From contig JAPTYO010000022.1 of NCBI GenBank assembly GCA_036873135.1, forward strand, positions 6,658,151-6,722,150: a stretch of DNA of 64,000 bases. Reading direction: 5' to 3'. This document shows positions 20,750 through 32,356 of this stretch, piece after piece (position 1 is the first letter of the stretch; every line of letters begins with the position of its first letter). The notes beneath the pieces were generated by a model. It had not been told where the DNA came from and did not search any database. It saw only the letters and a program-made list of their open reading frames with translations. Source of the DNA: Clarkia xantiana subsp. parviflora. Its lineage: Eukaryota > Streptophyta > Magnoliopsida > Myrtales > Onagraceae. The translations under genes and the position numbers were made by a program.

Positions 20750-22753
20750 ATGCTAACTTCCTCCGGAGAAGTAATCGGAAGGAAACCCTCTCTATCATCA
20801 CAGGATCCTCGAGAAGAAGGAGGACGACCCGCCCCTATGGAAGAATTTGTAGAAGTCACTTTGGAAGGAGATGAGAGAAAGGTCAAGATTGAAGCTGCTC
20901 TCCCCCCAGAATTAGCCAATAGGATAATCACCCTCTTAATGGAATACAAGGAGTTATTTTCTTGGGAACCCAGCGACATGCCAGGGATAAGCCCCGAAAT
21001 CATCTCCCACGAATTGAGAATAGATCCCGCCATGAAGCCCATAGCTCAGAAAAGAAGATCTATGAGGGCAGAGAAGAAGGCAGCAATTCGCCAGGAAGTG
21101 GGAAAGCTAGTTGAGGCTGGTTTTGTTAAGGAGATACGATTCCAGACATGGGTCGCCAATCCAGTTTTGGTGAGAAAATCTAACAAGAGGTGGAGGATGT
21201 GTGTGGATTTTCGAGATCTTAACAAGGCCTGCCCAAAAGACTCCTATCCTCTTCCAAGAATCGATCAGCTGGTCGACGCCACTTCCGGACATGAACTCTT
21301 GAGCTTCATGGACGCAAACTCCGGGTATAACCAAATACGGATGCATCCCAAGGACGAGGCCCATACCGCCTTCTACGTCGATTTTGATATCTATCACTAT
21401 AAAGTCATGCATTTTGGTTTGATAAATGCGGGAGCTACTTATCAACGCATGGTGAACAAGTTCTTCAAACACAAGATAGGAAGAAACAGGGAAGCATACG
21501 TGGACGACTTGTTGGTAAAGACCAAGAGAGGGCAGGATCACGTCCAAGATTTGGAGGAGGCCTTCGCATGCACGAGACTTCATCAAGTAAGGTTGAATCC
21601 CACTAAGTGTGCTTTTAGAGTTCAGTCGGGAAAGTTTTTTGGCTTTATGGTCAGCCAGAGAGGAATCGAAGCTAACCCCGAGAAGGTAACGACCATAGAG
21701 GAAATATCCTCGCCTACTTGCCATAGGGAAGTGCAAAGTCTCAATGGAAGACTCGACTCGTTGGGGAGATTCCTGGAAAGATTGGGGGACAAGTCCCTTC
21801 CTTTCTTTAAAATCCTTAGGGCCAACAAGAAGTTCGAATGGACACCAGAATGTGAGGAGGCCTTCCAACAATTGAAGAAACATCTTCACTCCCTTCCCGC
21901 CTTAGCCAAACCTCTACTAGAGGATCCCTTATTCCTATATTTAAGTGTCAGTTCAGCTGCGGTGAGCTCAGTCCTCATTAAGGAAACTTGCAACATCCAA
22001 ATTCCAGTATACTACGTCAGCAAACTCTTTGGCGTTGCTGAAGCTAACTATATGGAGATCGAGAAATACCTCTATGCTCTGTTGATAGCAGCCAGGAAAC
22101 TTCGACCTTTCTTCCACGCCCATGAAATCACGGTGCTCACCAACAAACCTCTAAAGCAACTGCTACAGAAGCCCGAAGTATCAAGAAGAATGGTTAAGTG
22201 GGCAGTAGAGCTAAGTGAATTTCGTATTCACTTTGAGCCACGAAAGGTAATCAAGGGCCAAGCATTGGCCGACTTCATAGCTCAGAATATGATAACACCA
22301 GATGCTAAACCCGTTATTCTCCCGCAAGAAAAGCATTTCAAAGCTACACCAGAAAGTACAGGCAATGATACCATGCCATGGTCCCTATACACTGATGGAT
22401 CGTCCTCTGCCTTAGGGTGTGGGGCAGGTTTGGTATTAACACCACCTGATGGTGAGCCACTCCGCTACACCTTAGCTTTAACGTTTCGAGCAACCAATAA
22501 TGAAGCCGAGTATGAAGCTTTACTTACCGGTCTTCGAATAGCCAAAGGTATGGGAATTACCAACCTAAGGGTAAGATGCGACTCCGAGTTGATTGTCAAT
22601 CAGACGAATGGGACCTATGTCGCCAAAGGGGAAAACATGAAAAAATATGCAGGAGAGGTACGAAGACTCATCCAAGACATGCCCCATTTTCGAATAGAGG
22701 CTATTCCTTGCAATGAGAATCAAGAAGCAGACGCCCTCAGCAAACTCGCCTAG
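20750..22753 (+). pseudogene. GypA reverse transcriptase and two RNase H domains
   Basis: A long frame of 667 codons. Reverse transcriptase blocks: RFQTWVANPVLV, MCVDFRDLNKACPKDSYPLPR (about residues 149-170), GLINAGATYQRMVNKFF and an intact YVDD (residues 250-253). The first RNase H follows but lacks its first aspartate (LYLSVSSAAVSSVL where TDAS is expected). A second RNase H with intact DEDD residues (SLYTDGSSS, NNEAEYEALL, RVRCDSEL, NQEADALS) completes the frame, typical of the Tat branch. The frame ends at a single TAG (22751-22753), and the same frame continues into integrase. Upstream frameshifts and this stop make the polyprotein non-functional. Confidence 0.88.
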
Positions 22754-24076
22754 GGAAACACCCCACCAGTAGCGGTGCACTTCGTTGAAAGTTCTCTTTA
22801 TTCAGCCATGGAAGCCGGAGCTGAAGTCCTCAACATTCAAGCTTCTGACTCATGGATTACTCCCATGGAAAAGGGGACTCTTCCCGAAGATCCTCTTGAA
22901 GCAACCAAAATTCAAAGGGCGACAGGGCGTTTTGTAATCTTGGACGGATATCTCTACAAAAGAGGATACTCCACCACTTATCTTCGATACATAGCCGCCC
23001 CTCAAACAGAAAGGATAATGAAATACTTACATGGAGGTGATGCGGGATGTCAAGAAGGAGCCAAGACCTTGGTATTGAAAGCCTTAAGACAGGGATTCTA
23101 TTGGCCGACGATGTATAAAGAGGCGATAACGTTAGTGCAAGCCTGCCCTGCCTGTCAAGTTTATGCCCCTAGAATCGCAAGGCCGCCGGCGGATCTTACT
23201 CCCATGATGAGTGCCTGGCCTTTCGCACAATGGGGATTTGATCTTATTGGTCGTCTACCTCAATCCACAGGTCAACACACACATATTGTAGTCGTCATCG
23301 ACTATTTCTCCAAGTGGACAGAGGCCAAATCTCTGGCCTCCACGACTACTTTTCAAATGATTAAATTCATACGAGAGAAAATCATATCTCGATATGGAGT
23401 CTCTAAGATCCTCATCAGCGACAATGGTTCTCAGTTCGCCAGCGATGAACTCGCCGACTTCTGTGAAGAAATGTCGATTAACCATCGATTTGGTTATGCT
23501 CATCATGCACAAACGAATGGACGGGTGGAAGCAGCCAATAAAACGATCCTTAATGGATTAAAGAAGAGAGTGGCCTCTCTGAAAGGGAAATGGGTTGAAG
23601 AGTTGGAGCAAGTACTATGGGCACTCAGAACCTCACCCAAGAGAGTCACGGGCGAGACGCCCTTTAGCACGGGCGAGAGCTTCGTCAGAGGCCGTCTCAC
23701 TACTGAAGTAGTCAATGTCTCCCAAAGAGTCGTTACGTACGAAGTCGACCAAAACGATGAACAAAGGAGGATCGATCTAGATCTAGCCGACGAGAGAAGA
23801 TGGGCATCTGAAGAAGTCCAAGGGAGAATGAAGCTCACCACCGCTAGATATTTTAATCGAAAAGTGGGACGAAGCAAGTTCTTTCTAGGGGAAAAAGTCC
23901 TACGAATAAATGAATTCATAACAGCTGATCAAAGGGGAAAGAAGGTCCCAATGTGGGGAGGTCCCTACACAATCATCGGCATACCATGTCCCAACGCTTA
24001 CAAGTTGGAGGATCCGCAGGGGCAACGCCTCAACAGAACTTTTAATGCGGAGCACTTGAAGAAATTCTATGTTTAG
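22754..24076 (+). pseudogene. GypA integrase
   Basis: Continues in the same frame after the TAG, to a natural stop at 24076. The zinc-binding HHCC region reads LHGGDAGCQEGAK, then ACPACQ; the second histidine is glutamine (CHEG in GypC and GypD). The catalytic DDE residues are present (WGFDLIG, ISDNGSQF, NGRVEAANK). The C-terminal part ends PNAYKLEDPQGQRLNRTF and EHLKKFYV, the usual end of Tat pol. The region TGETPFSTGESFVRGR differs from the family's TGETPFSLVYGTEAV, suggesting a small rearrangement. Confidence 0.85.
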
Positions 24077-24089
24077 AAAGACCCTTTTT

Positions 24090-25253
24090 TACGTGTCTTG
24101 AATACAATGAAATAAATAAAGATGTAATTTCTTTCCTCTTAATGTGCATGAAACAGGACTCATCGACTTGTTAAATTTGGTGGCGATCAAGAGATCAGTA
24201 ATAACACTGACTCTCTCCCCCGCCTTCCGAAAGTCGTCTTTACAAAGGAGATCAGTCATAACACTGACTCCTCGACTTCCTATAGTCGGCGATGATCCAG
24301 GAGATTAGTCATAATATTGACTCCTTCAACTATCTACAAAGGAGATCAGTCATAACACTGACTCCACGACTTCCTATAGTCGGCGGCGATTCAGGAGATT
24401 AGTCATAATACTGACTCCTTCAACTATCTACAAAGGAGATCAGTCATAACACTGATTCCTCGACTTCCTATAGCCGGCGACGATTCAGGAGAATAGTCAT
24501 AATACTGACTCCTTCAACTATCTACAAAAGAGATCAGTCATAACACTGACTCCTCGACTTCCCATAGTCGGCGACGATTCAGGAGATTAGTCAGTCATAA
24601 TACTGACTTCTTCAACTATCTACAAAGGAGATCAGTCATAACAATGACTCCTCGACTTCCTATAGTCGGCAATGATTCAGGAGATTAGTCATAATACTGA
24701 CTCCTTCAACTATCTACAAAGGAGATCGGTCATAACACTGACTCCTCGACTTCCTATAGTCAGCGACGATTCAGGAGATTAGTCATAATACTGACTCCTT
24801 CAACTTTCTACAAAGGAGCAGTCATAACTGACTCCTCGAGTTCATACAGTCGGCGACGATTCAGGAGATCAGTCATAATACTGACTCCTTCAACTTTCTA
24901 CAAAGGAGCAGTAATAACTGACTCCTCGACTTCCTACAGTCGGCGGCGATCAAGAGATCAGTCATAATACTGACTCCCCCGACTTCCAAAAGTCGCCTCT
25001 ACACAGGAGATTAGTCATAATACTGACTCCAACTTTCTACATAGGAGATCAGTCATAACTGACTCCTCGACTTCCTACAGTCGGTGGCGATCAAGAGATC
25101 AGACTGACTCACTTCCCCCGACTTCTGAAAGTCGCCTCTACGAAGGAGATCAATCCCTACTGACTCCTTGATTGCAGAGAGGCAAAGTCCTCTCATCATA
25201 AAAGGTACTCGACATAACTCCTTCCCCTTTGTTTTAAAAGACTAACGACTTAT
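24090..25253. repeat. 94-bp tandem repeat zone between pol and 3' LTR of GypA
   Basis: Units of about 94 bp combine ctacaaaggagatcagtcat, acactgactcctcgacttcc, tatagtcggcgacgattcag and gagattagtcataatactga. Ten or more copies are seen, with the later ones shortened (about 24800-25150). No gene is present on either strand, so the antisense gene found in GypC and GypB is missing here. Confidence 0.9.
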
Positions 25254-25267
25254 GTCTCGGGGGCAAG
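25254..25267 (+). promoter_or_regulatory. GypA polypurine tract
   Basis: gtctcgggggcaag lies directly before the 3' LTR. The same core (gggggca) lies at the matching position in GypB, GypC and LARD1. Confidence 0.85.
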
Positions 25268-26145
25268 TGTTGGATATGATTCGAGGCAGTCTAGTACGAG
25301 TCGACAGAGTAAAGTTCAAGTTCTCAAAAGAACGTATGATCGACCATTCAAGTCCAGAATAAAGAGACAAAGATGAATGGTCGACTACCCTACAAACAGA
25401 AGTTAACCCAACATGCGACTAAGGACAAGGCGAGAAACTCATTCAATCCTCCCCTTTGTTGAAGTATAAGTTAAGTCGAGGATTAAAGCTTCCTTACTAA
25501 AGTACGAGTTGAGTCGAGTCAACCATCAGATACTTGGAGGAAACCTTCCCTCTTAAGAAAGGACAGGTGGAGACCTGCTCGCCGCCTCTGAGAAGACTTC
25601 CTTCCGAAGGAAGGGGCACCAGCTGGCGACCTGCTCACCGCCCTCTATACCACGAAAACCTTCCTCTGAAGAAAGTGGCACCAGCTGGCGACCTGCTCGC
25701 CGCTCTCTATACCACGAAAACCTTCCTCTGAAGAAAGTGGCACCAGCTGGCGACCTGCTGGTCACCTACTGATTTTCGAACCGTCTTTCTCAACTAATCA
25801 AGTAAAGGCAGCCACCGCCATTAAACAGCCAATCAAGGCATAGTAGCCGCCTCCTTGAAGAAGTCGGTAAAGATCTCCCTATAAATAGGAACTCACTTTC
25901 ATTATTTAAGTTCTAAAATCTATCAATTACTCTATATTATTCTCTCGATATCCATTACTGACTTAAGCTTCGGAGTGAAATCAGGGGCCATCCCCACCTC
26001 TTTTCAGGTCCTCGGCTAGCACAAAGCCACCAAAGGAAACTAAGTGTCCACGCGACCAAGAAAGATACCTGAGTGAGCTAGCTCCCGGCGAGACTTAGAA
26101 GTCCAATACTCGAAGTTCCAAGACCACGTCATTTTGATCCCAACA
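25268..26145 (+). mobile_element. GypA 3' LTR
   Basis: 878 bp, TGTTGGATATG to GATCCCAACA. It contains the U3 repeats (about 25530-25765) and TATA box (ctccctataaatagg, about 25873-25887). From the TATA box to the end it closely matches the LTR of GypB, while the first half differs. Confidence 0.92.
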
Positions 26146-26549
26146 CCCACCAAGGGTTTTGTTCACCACCTCTTACAAATTGGAGATGTTAGGGATTTTT
26201 TAGGTTTGGTCACTCTCTCCCTTTTAGTTGTCAGAAAAGAAATCCCTCTCCCTTTTACCTAAGGGTTCGGCCGAACCTATACACACACAAGTAGGTGCCG
26301 AATTACATCAAGTAAATCACCCCAGAGACAGCGACCAGATTGAAAAGGCTTTGTTGTGGAGACTATAGCATGCAGATTTCTCATTAACAAGAGTTCCCGT
26401 AGGACACCGTCCGAAATTTTGTGAACTCCTCGTTGACGTCCTAGGGCTACGGATCGCGAAATAGGTATGTGCACCCTTCCGTTGCACAATTAGTTACCTA
26501 GCATGTACCTAAGGTTTAATCTGTATTAATTCTCCCCTAGAATATAATA
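26146..26549 (+). mobile_element. Cop2 LTR, second part
   Basis: Resumes after GypA. It contains the palindrome ggttcggccgaacc (26264-26277), also found in the Cop3 and Cop4 LTRs in slightly altered form, and ends just before the primer site. Confidence 0.7.
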
Positions 26550-26550
26550 G

Positions 26551-26562
26551 TGGTATCATAGC
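26551..26562 (+). promoter_or_regulatory. Cop2 primer-binding site
   Basis: tggtatcatagc differs by one base from TGGTATCAGAGC, the plant initiator tRNA-Met primer site present in Cop3 and Cop4. Confidence 0.82.
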
Positions 26563-28050
26563 TTGTGTAGGGTGTTCATGATTTTCAAAAAAAAAAAAAA
26601 AACGTGATTTTTTTTATCAAAATTGGAATTTGGATTATTTATCGAGGTAAAATTTGATCTAAAAAATTGCTCACCAAACCCTAAGGGCCGCGGCTAGCCG
26701 TGGCGGCCACGGCCTTGCCACCGACGGCGGTGGCCTCCCATGGCGGAGCAACATAATCGACGGCTAGTTTGGTCGTCGCGAGGTCGACTCACGGCATTAA
26801 TTACGATATATTTTGTGCATATTTTTAGAGATATTGCAGTATTTGGTGAAAATTAGTTACCTTAAAGGATTGAGAAAATAAATTTACTGATAGATTTTAT
26901 CTTTAATATAGAATCAAATCAGTTATAAATATATATTGCGCGTTAATTATCTATAGGATAATATCTAATATAATTAATGTTACTTGAAGGCTAAGTTAAG
27001 TTTTAGTGGATTTTAAAACCATACTTAGCAACCAAGTAATGTGGTTCGGCTGAACCCTAGGCTTTCGGACCGGAACCAAATGTTGAACTGGTTCAGTGGG
27101 ATCGGGTTGTTCGAACCGGTTCAGTTCGAGTCGGGTTCCACAGACCTAGAAATCTCAATCGGTCCTACCCGGACCGGATCTGACCAGGTGGGCTAATGGG
27201 CCGGGACAAACCGACCCGGTTCGAGTAAAACCGAACAAACCTAATTGAACCGGACCGATCGAACCAAGTTGACTGGACTGGACCGGTCGGATCGGGTTGT
27301 CCGAACCGGACCGGTTTGACCGGACCGGTTCGGGTCAATTGATTTGGGTCGGGTCAAATTTAAAATCAAAATGTTTTTTAACATTTAAATTACCTACGCA
27401 GCGCGAATTAGTTTGATATTTACACGTTTTAATCAAAACATGATGCCTAGTTTCGGAAAATTCATGATTATGGGGATGGACCTCGAAAAATTCATGATTA
27501 TGGGACTGAATCATTTTGTGGGGTTAATTAAATTGTTATATATTGATATGAATGCATGTTAGAATTGAGTATTGACTATGTCAAGCAAGCTGGATATTGC
27601 ATGCTTGGGGGCAGAGCCCTGTTGTCAAATAATGAGTTGCGCACTAGGATAGACATGATATGCTGAGTGATCTTGATAGGATCCACGTCTAGAAGTAGGC
27701 ATGATTTTGTAAGCATGAATTAAAAGTCAGCCCCAAATATTTATAAAACGTAATCAGTCGCCAGATATGCATGTTTGATGTGGAGTGACTACGCATGATG
27801 CGTATGCATGATAGTTTCAGGATATGGCTGCGTGCGATAAATTGCTAGTGTAGCAGAATTATGTATGCTTGCATGATTAATCCTAGAAACATTTTCAAAG
27901 GGTCTAATCTATTAGAAAGGAGACGTCGGCAGTTTGAGCTCTTTACACGGCGCCCTTCCATTGGTTTACTGGTGGTTGATTTGGCTAGATGACTAAGGAA
28001 TCATTGTTTTTCGCTTCCTAAAAGAAAGATGTTGTGGTATTCCGTGTCCC
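26563..28050 (+). other. Cop2 leader, non-coding
   Basis: Matches the Cop1 and Cop4 leaders in order: a GC-rich patch (26690-26790), ACCGG-rich tract (27060-27360), gattatggggatgga (27468), gcgcactaggatagacatg (27638), then the leader-end repeat (about 27895-28030). At 26659-26687 there is a 29-base stretch that is the complement of 236-263 apart from one base. Confidence 0.65.
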
Positions 28051-28565
28051 AATAAAAGGAAGATGTTGTTTGATGATCTGGAAGCGACTGTGGTTATTCT
28101 TTCAACCTTGACTCAAGAGGTTGTAGAAGATTTCATATGCAACTATAGTGCATTACAACTTTGGTGTTCCCTTCGCATCCGCTTTGGTTGAGGCAAGGCC
28201 GCTAAAGCTAGAAATTTCTTGGTTGAGTATGATGATATTCTCTCCATGGATGCTGGTATAAAATTTGTTCGAGACCTTCATGATGAAATGTTAACATGGA
28301 GGAAAATATTTCTCATAGTGAAAAGGTATCCCCCGTCATGGTTTGCTGACGATAAGAGACTCACATACTTGATTAAATCAATCAGGTATACCATGAGTCT
28401 CTTCAAGGGAAGTAACCTGGGCAACATTGGAACCACCTTAAAAAATCACCACAGGAGATCGAGGGAAGTCAACCATGATCTCCATATATCATGGAGAAAA
28501 CTGGACCACTGAGGTCCTGAACGAAAATCCGGTAGGTCACAGCACCGTTGTTGGTGAGGCGTGCA
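28051..28565 (+). pseudogene. Cop2 gag fragment
   Basis: The frame reads LFDDLEATVVILSTLTQEVVE and LQLWCSLRIRFG, then a stop, then MVEYDDILSMDAGIKFVRD to 28512. The same blocks are in Cop4 (SMDAGEKSVQDLHNEM), so this is the family's own Gag type, different from both gag modules of Cop1. Similarity to Cop4 ends near 28565. Confidence 0.65.
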
Positions 28566-29819
28566 TCTAGCTTTGATGAATGTCGATAGTCTACTTTCTT
28601 ACTTTTGTTCTATCCCGATGGTGAAGTTGTGTATGTCCTGGAGGTTTTACTAGTCGGTTGTTCCTTCCGTGCCAATAATGGGATTGTGGCACATGAGTAG
28701 TGGTCCGGGTGGAGGAATGGGTGGTCATATTCTTAGCCCAGGCGCTTCATTTTTTAGCAATCCTCAATTGACTACTCGAGGTAGCATTGATTTTTCTTTT
28801 GATGCCCCGTAGTAAGCGTTCGTAGAGTATGCATATACACCATGGTTCCTCCCCCCTCCCCCCTTAGTGAGCATTTATCACCTATGCTTATATACATGCC
28901 CCAGTAGTAAGCATTGGATCATTATACATTTTGGGATTTACTCATGGGTAGGTCGCTCTTGATGTATTGGTTGATGTTATGTGAGATGCACTATTGATCA
29001 TTCTTTCCTTTGGTTGGAACGTCGTTTGCTTTAAGTTCCTCGGTGGTGTAGCTTAAGGATTGGTGGTGCTTCCTCACAACCATCATGAGTAAGCCTTCCT
29101 CTTCTAATTCTCCACCATGTCAATCTCTTTGCATGGGTTATCATCATATTTATGGGGAATTTGTTTGTTATTTGCTCTATCTATGTGGTTTGTTGTGGTT
29201 GACGGTCTTCTTGTGTTTGATTGCTAGTTCCTTGGCTTCCTTGAAGTTTCGATACTTTCTTGTGAGGTGGGCTGTAAGTGATCACCAATTGGTTTGAATA
29301 GGCACGGCCTAGATCCTAAATATGGGAGAGGGTATGGACTTGGCTATGGCTTGGATTGGCATAGTTTTCTCCTACCTCGCGTGAGGGTGGTTGTAGGGTT
29401 GGTATCTCTGTGCCACCATACTCGTGATGTTGGTGGTGGCCCTGAAGTTGTTGTTCTGTTATACCCATATGGCATACGCTCAGTTTTTGAGTTGAGGTTT
29501 TTGTCTTTGCCGATAGGAACTACTATCGCATTTTTTTGGGACTTTTTCTTTCCCTTAGCTTATTCTGTCTTGGTTGGAGGATGTCCGTTGCTTAATTGAG
29601 CATGTATCCCTCTTTTTCCCCCGAGTTAAGAAATGGCCTTAACCTTTGCTTGACTCTATGATGGTCGGATAGGCGTCCGATTTGGCTATTGATAGTTGTT
29701 CGAAAGCTTGGTGGAGGGTCTTTCCTTAGTTTGTCTCTTCGACCTTTGACATTGCGGTTGTTGAACTTTGTAAAGTAGGGAGGATGTCTTCATGGTGATG
29801 GTATATGGGTACGGTACCC

Positions 29820-30130
29820 TCCTCTGAGATATATGGACATGATAGACATTATTGAGGAATAGGGGGTGATATCCTACTTTGAGATATATGGACTTGATAG
29901 TCGTTGTTGAGGTATAGGGGGGTGGTACCCTCCATTGAGATAAATGGTCATGATAGTCATTGTTGATGTATAGGGGGGGTGGTACCCTCCTTTGAGATAT
30001 ATGGTCATGATAGCCATTGTTGAGGTATAGGGGGGTTGTACCCTCCCTTTAGATATTTGTACATGATAGCTGCTGTTGATATATAGGGGGTGGTACCCTC
30101 CTTTGATATATATGGACATGTTAGTCCTTG
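29820..30130. repeat. About 55-bp tandem repeat
   Basis: Units of gagatatatggacatgatag, cattgttgaggtataggggg and tggtaccctcctt repeat about five to six times. Confidence 0.85.
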
Positions 30131-30239
30131 TTCGTATAGGGTTAATAGCCTCATTTGATTTGTTGGTTGTGGCTTTAGAATAGCCAACTTTTTTTAATAT
30201 GATTGGCATTTGATTGAACGACTTACATTTCATATTCTT

Positions 30240-31380
30240 GTTGGATGGGTTGCCCTTTTATTGGGGGACTTACTTCCCATATCATGTTGGAAGGGTTGAC
30301 CTTTGATTGGGGGACTTACACTCAATATCTTGTTGGATGGGTTGCCCTTTTATGTGGGGGATTTATTTCCCATATCATGGTAGAAAGGTTTCTCTTATGA
30401 GTCTTCTACTTTTCATTTGGAATGGTTGCCTTTATGGGTCTTCTCCTTTACATTTGGAATGGTTGCCCTTGTGGGTCTTCCCAATTTCGTTCGGAAGTGT
30501 TTCCCTTATAGGTCTTCCCCTTGTCTACGAAGGGTTTCCCATATGGGTCTTCCCCTTTTGTCTTCGAAGGATTGCCCTTGTAGGCCTTCCCGTTTCATTT
30601 TGGAATGGTTGCCTTTATGGGACTTCCCCTTATGTCTTCGAAGGGTTATCCTTATAGGTCTTCCCCTTTCCTTTTGGAAGGGTTGCCTTTATGGGTCTTC
30701 CTCTTATGTATTCGAAGGGTTGCCCTTATAGGTCTTCCCCTTTCCTTTTGGAAGGGTTGCCTTTATGGGTCTTCCCATTATGTCTTAGAAGGGCTGCCCT
30801 TATAGGTCTTCCCCTTTCCTTTTGGAAAGGTTACCTTTATGGGCCTTCCCCTTATGTCTTCGAAGGGTTGCCCTTGTAGGTCTTCCCCTTTTCTTTTGGA
30901 AGGGTTGCCTTTATGGGTCTTCCATTTATGTCTTCGAAGGGTTGCCCTTATAGATCTTCCCCTTTCCTTTTGGAAGGGTTACATATATGGGTCTTCCCCT
31001 TATGTCTTCGAAAGGATGCCCATGTAGGTCTTTCCCTTTCCTTCTGGAAGGGTTGTCTTTATGTGTCTTCCCCTTATATCTTTGAAGGTTTGCCCTTATA
31101 GGCCCTCCCCTTTCCATTTGGAAGGGTTATCTTTATGGGTCTTCCCCTTATGTCTTCGAAGGGGTTCCCTTATAGGTCTTCCCCTTTCCGTTTGCAAGGG
31201 TTACCTTTAAGGGTCTTCCCCTTTTGTCTTCGAAGGGTTGCCCTTTTATGTCTTCCCTTTTCTATTTGAAAGGGTTGCCTTTATGGGTCTTCCCCTTATG
31301 TCTTCGAAGGGTAGCCCTTATAGGTCTACCCTTTTCCTTTTGGAATGGTTGCCTTTATGGGTCTTCCCATTATGGTCGCC
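30240..31380. repeat. 74-bp tandem repeat built of two 37-bp halves
   Basis: Each unit holds ggaagggttgcctttatggg and tcttccccttatgtcttcga, then aagggttgcccttataggtc and ttcccctttccttttgga. Spacing between identical points is 74 bp, with roughly 13 units. The two halves are themselves similar, so a 37-bp unit duplicated first. Frames open across it are a by-product. Confidence 0.9.
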
Positions 31381-31808
31381 GAGGGTATAGGTATGCTTTT
31401 TCTTGTATGGATGACACTCTCACTTTTATGAGTAGTGGTGTATTCCCTCCTTTCCTTCATTAGTATGCACTGAAAGACTTTCACTTCATTAGCTCATAAA
31501 ATAATTATATTGTTTAGAGTAACGTGGAGTCCGTGGATCCCCTTCAAGTAGTAATAAACATAACAAATAAGGTTGGATACACTTTTTCCTCCCTTTTTGG
31601 AGTTGATACTTGGAGGGCCTTCCCTTTTCCAGTATAAAAATTCTTCAAGTGTTATTCACTGAAGGTGGTGGTTGATATTTGCCCATCTGCATCTTCTTGG
31701 CGGTATGTATTGATTGTTGGTATGGATGCATCTTTTTAGTACCATTTCTTCCTCATGGAACTGATGTGTGTTTGAATGACCCCACCTCATGTTTTGGCGA
31801 GTAATGGT

Positions 31809-32356
31809 TGTTGGGATCAAAATGACGTGGCCTTGAAACTTCGAGTAGTGGACTTCTAAGTCTCGCCAAGAGCTAGCTCACTCAGGTATATGTCTTGGTC
31901 GCGTGGACACTTAGTTTCCTTTGGCGGCTTTATGCTAGGCGAGGACCTTAAAAGAGGTGGGGATGACCCCTGATTCCACTCCGAAGCTTAAGTCAGTAAT
32001 GGATATCGAGAGAATAATATAGAGTAATTGATAGATCTTAGAACTTAAATAATGAAAGTGAGCCATATTTATAGGGAAAATGATACCGACTTCGTGGGCA
32101 GTTACCCTCTGGGGAGGGTTTTGTCCTGAGTCGGCTTAAGTAGGTGACAAGCAGGTCGCCAGCTCATCCTTCCTTAGTCAAGAAGGTTTTTTCCTTCAAC
32201 TGTGGAAGCAGGTCGCCACCTGTACCTTTCCTTAGGAGGAAGGTTTCTTCCTTCAACAGTGGAAGCTGGTCGCCACCTGTACCTTTCCTTATGAGGAAGG
32301 TTTACTTTTAGGGCGGTGGAAGCAGGTCGCCACATGTACCTTTCTTAGGAGGAAGG
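31809..32356 (-). mobile_element. GypB 3' LTR, outer part
   Basis: Plus-strand start tgttgggatcaaaatgacgt. It contains the TATA box complement (atttatagggaaa, about 32068) and U3 repeats of about 58 bp with aggtcgccacctgtaccttt (32150-32356). GypC inserted within the last repeat. Confidence 0.88.

Larger units (their letters stand above)
8805..26145 (+). mobile_element. GypA: full-length Tat-type Ty3/gypsy element
   Basis: The 5' LTR (8805-9529 plus 19410-19560) and 3' LTR (25268-26145) are about 877 bp and begin TGTTGGATATGATTCG and end ATCCCAACA. The flanks are cctac (8800-8804) and cccac (26146-26150), a 5-bp target duplication with one mismatch. The interior has a primer site, decayed gag, protease, reverse transcriptase, two RNase H domains, integrase, a 94-bp tandem-repeat zone and a polypurine tract. 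LARD1 sits inside the 5' LTR. The order with integrase last, and the second RNase H, place it in the Tat branch. Confidence 0.9.
8615..28565 (+). mobile_element. Cop2: 3'-truncated copia, LTR split by GypA
   Basis: The LTR runs from tgttggcatttag at 8615 to 8804 and resumes at 26146-26549 (about 590 bp in total). It is followed by a primer site, a leader of about 1.4 kb and a gag fragment. Similarity to Cop4 ends near 28565 and no reverse transcriptase follows, so the element is truncated on the right. The LTR halves are separated by GypA, whose 5-bp duplication is cctac/cccac. Confidence 0.75.
28566..31808. mobile_element. Remnant of a LARD1-like element
   Basis: No gene can be read. Two features link it to LARD1: cccccgagttaagaaatggc at about 29619, like cccccgagtcaaccaatggc at 10586, with the next 30 bases similar; and an array built on atatggacatgatag like LARD1's 27-bp repeat. 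No LTR was recognised. It ends at the GypB LTR. Confidence 0.45.

Noticed and set aside
21107..21889. 260-codon minus-strand frame within GypA
   Set aside because: Complement of the reverse transcriptase frame; no motif of its own. Similar shadows at 23503-23919, 39832-40333 and 40957-41532.
29085..29599. Two plus-strand frames with hydrophobic stretches
   Set aside because: Short, no family signature, in a T-rich remnant; hydrophobicity follows from T-rich codons.
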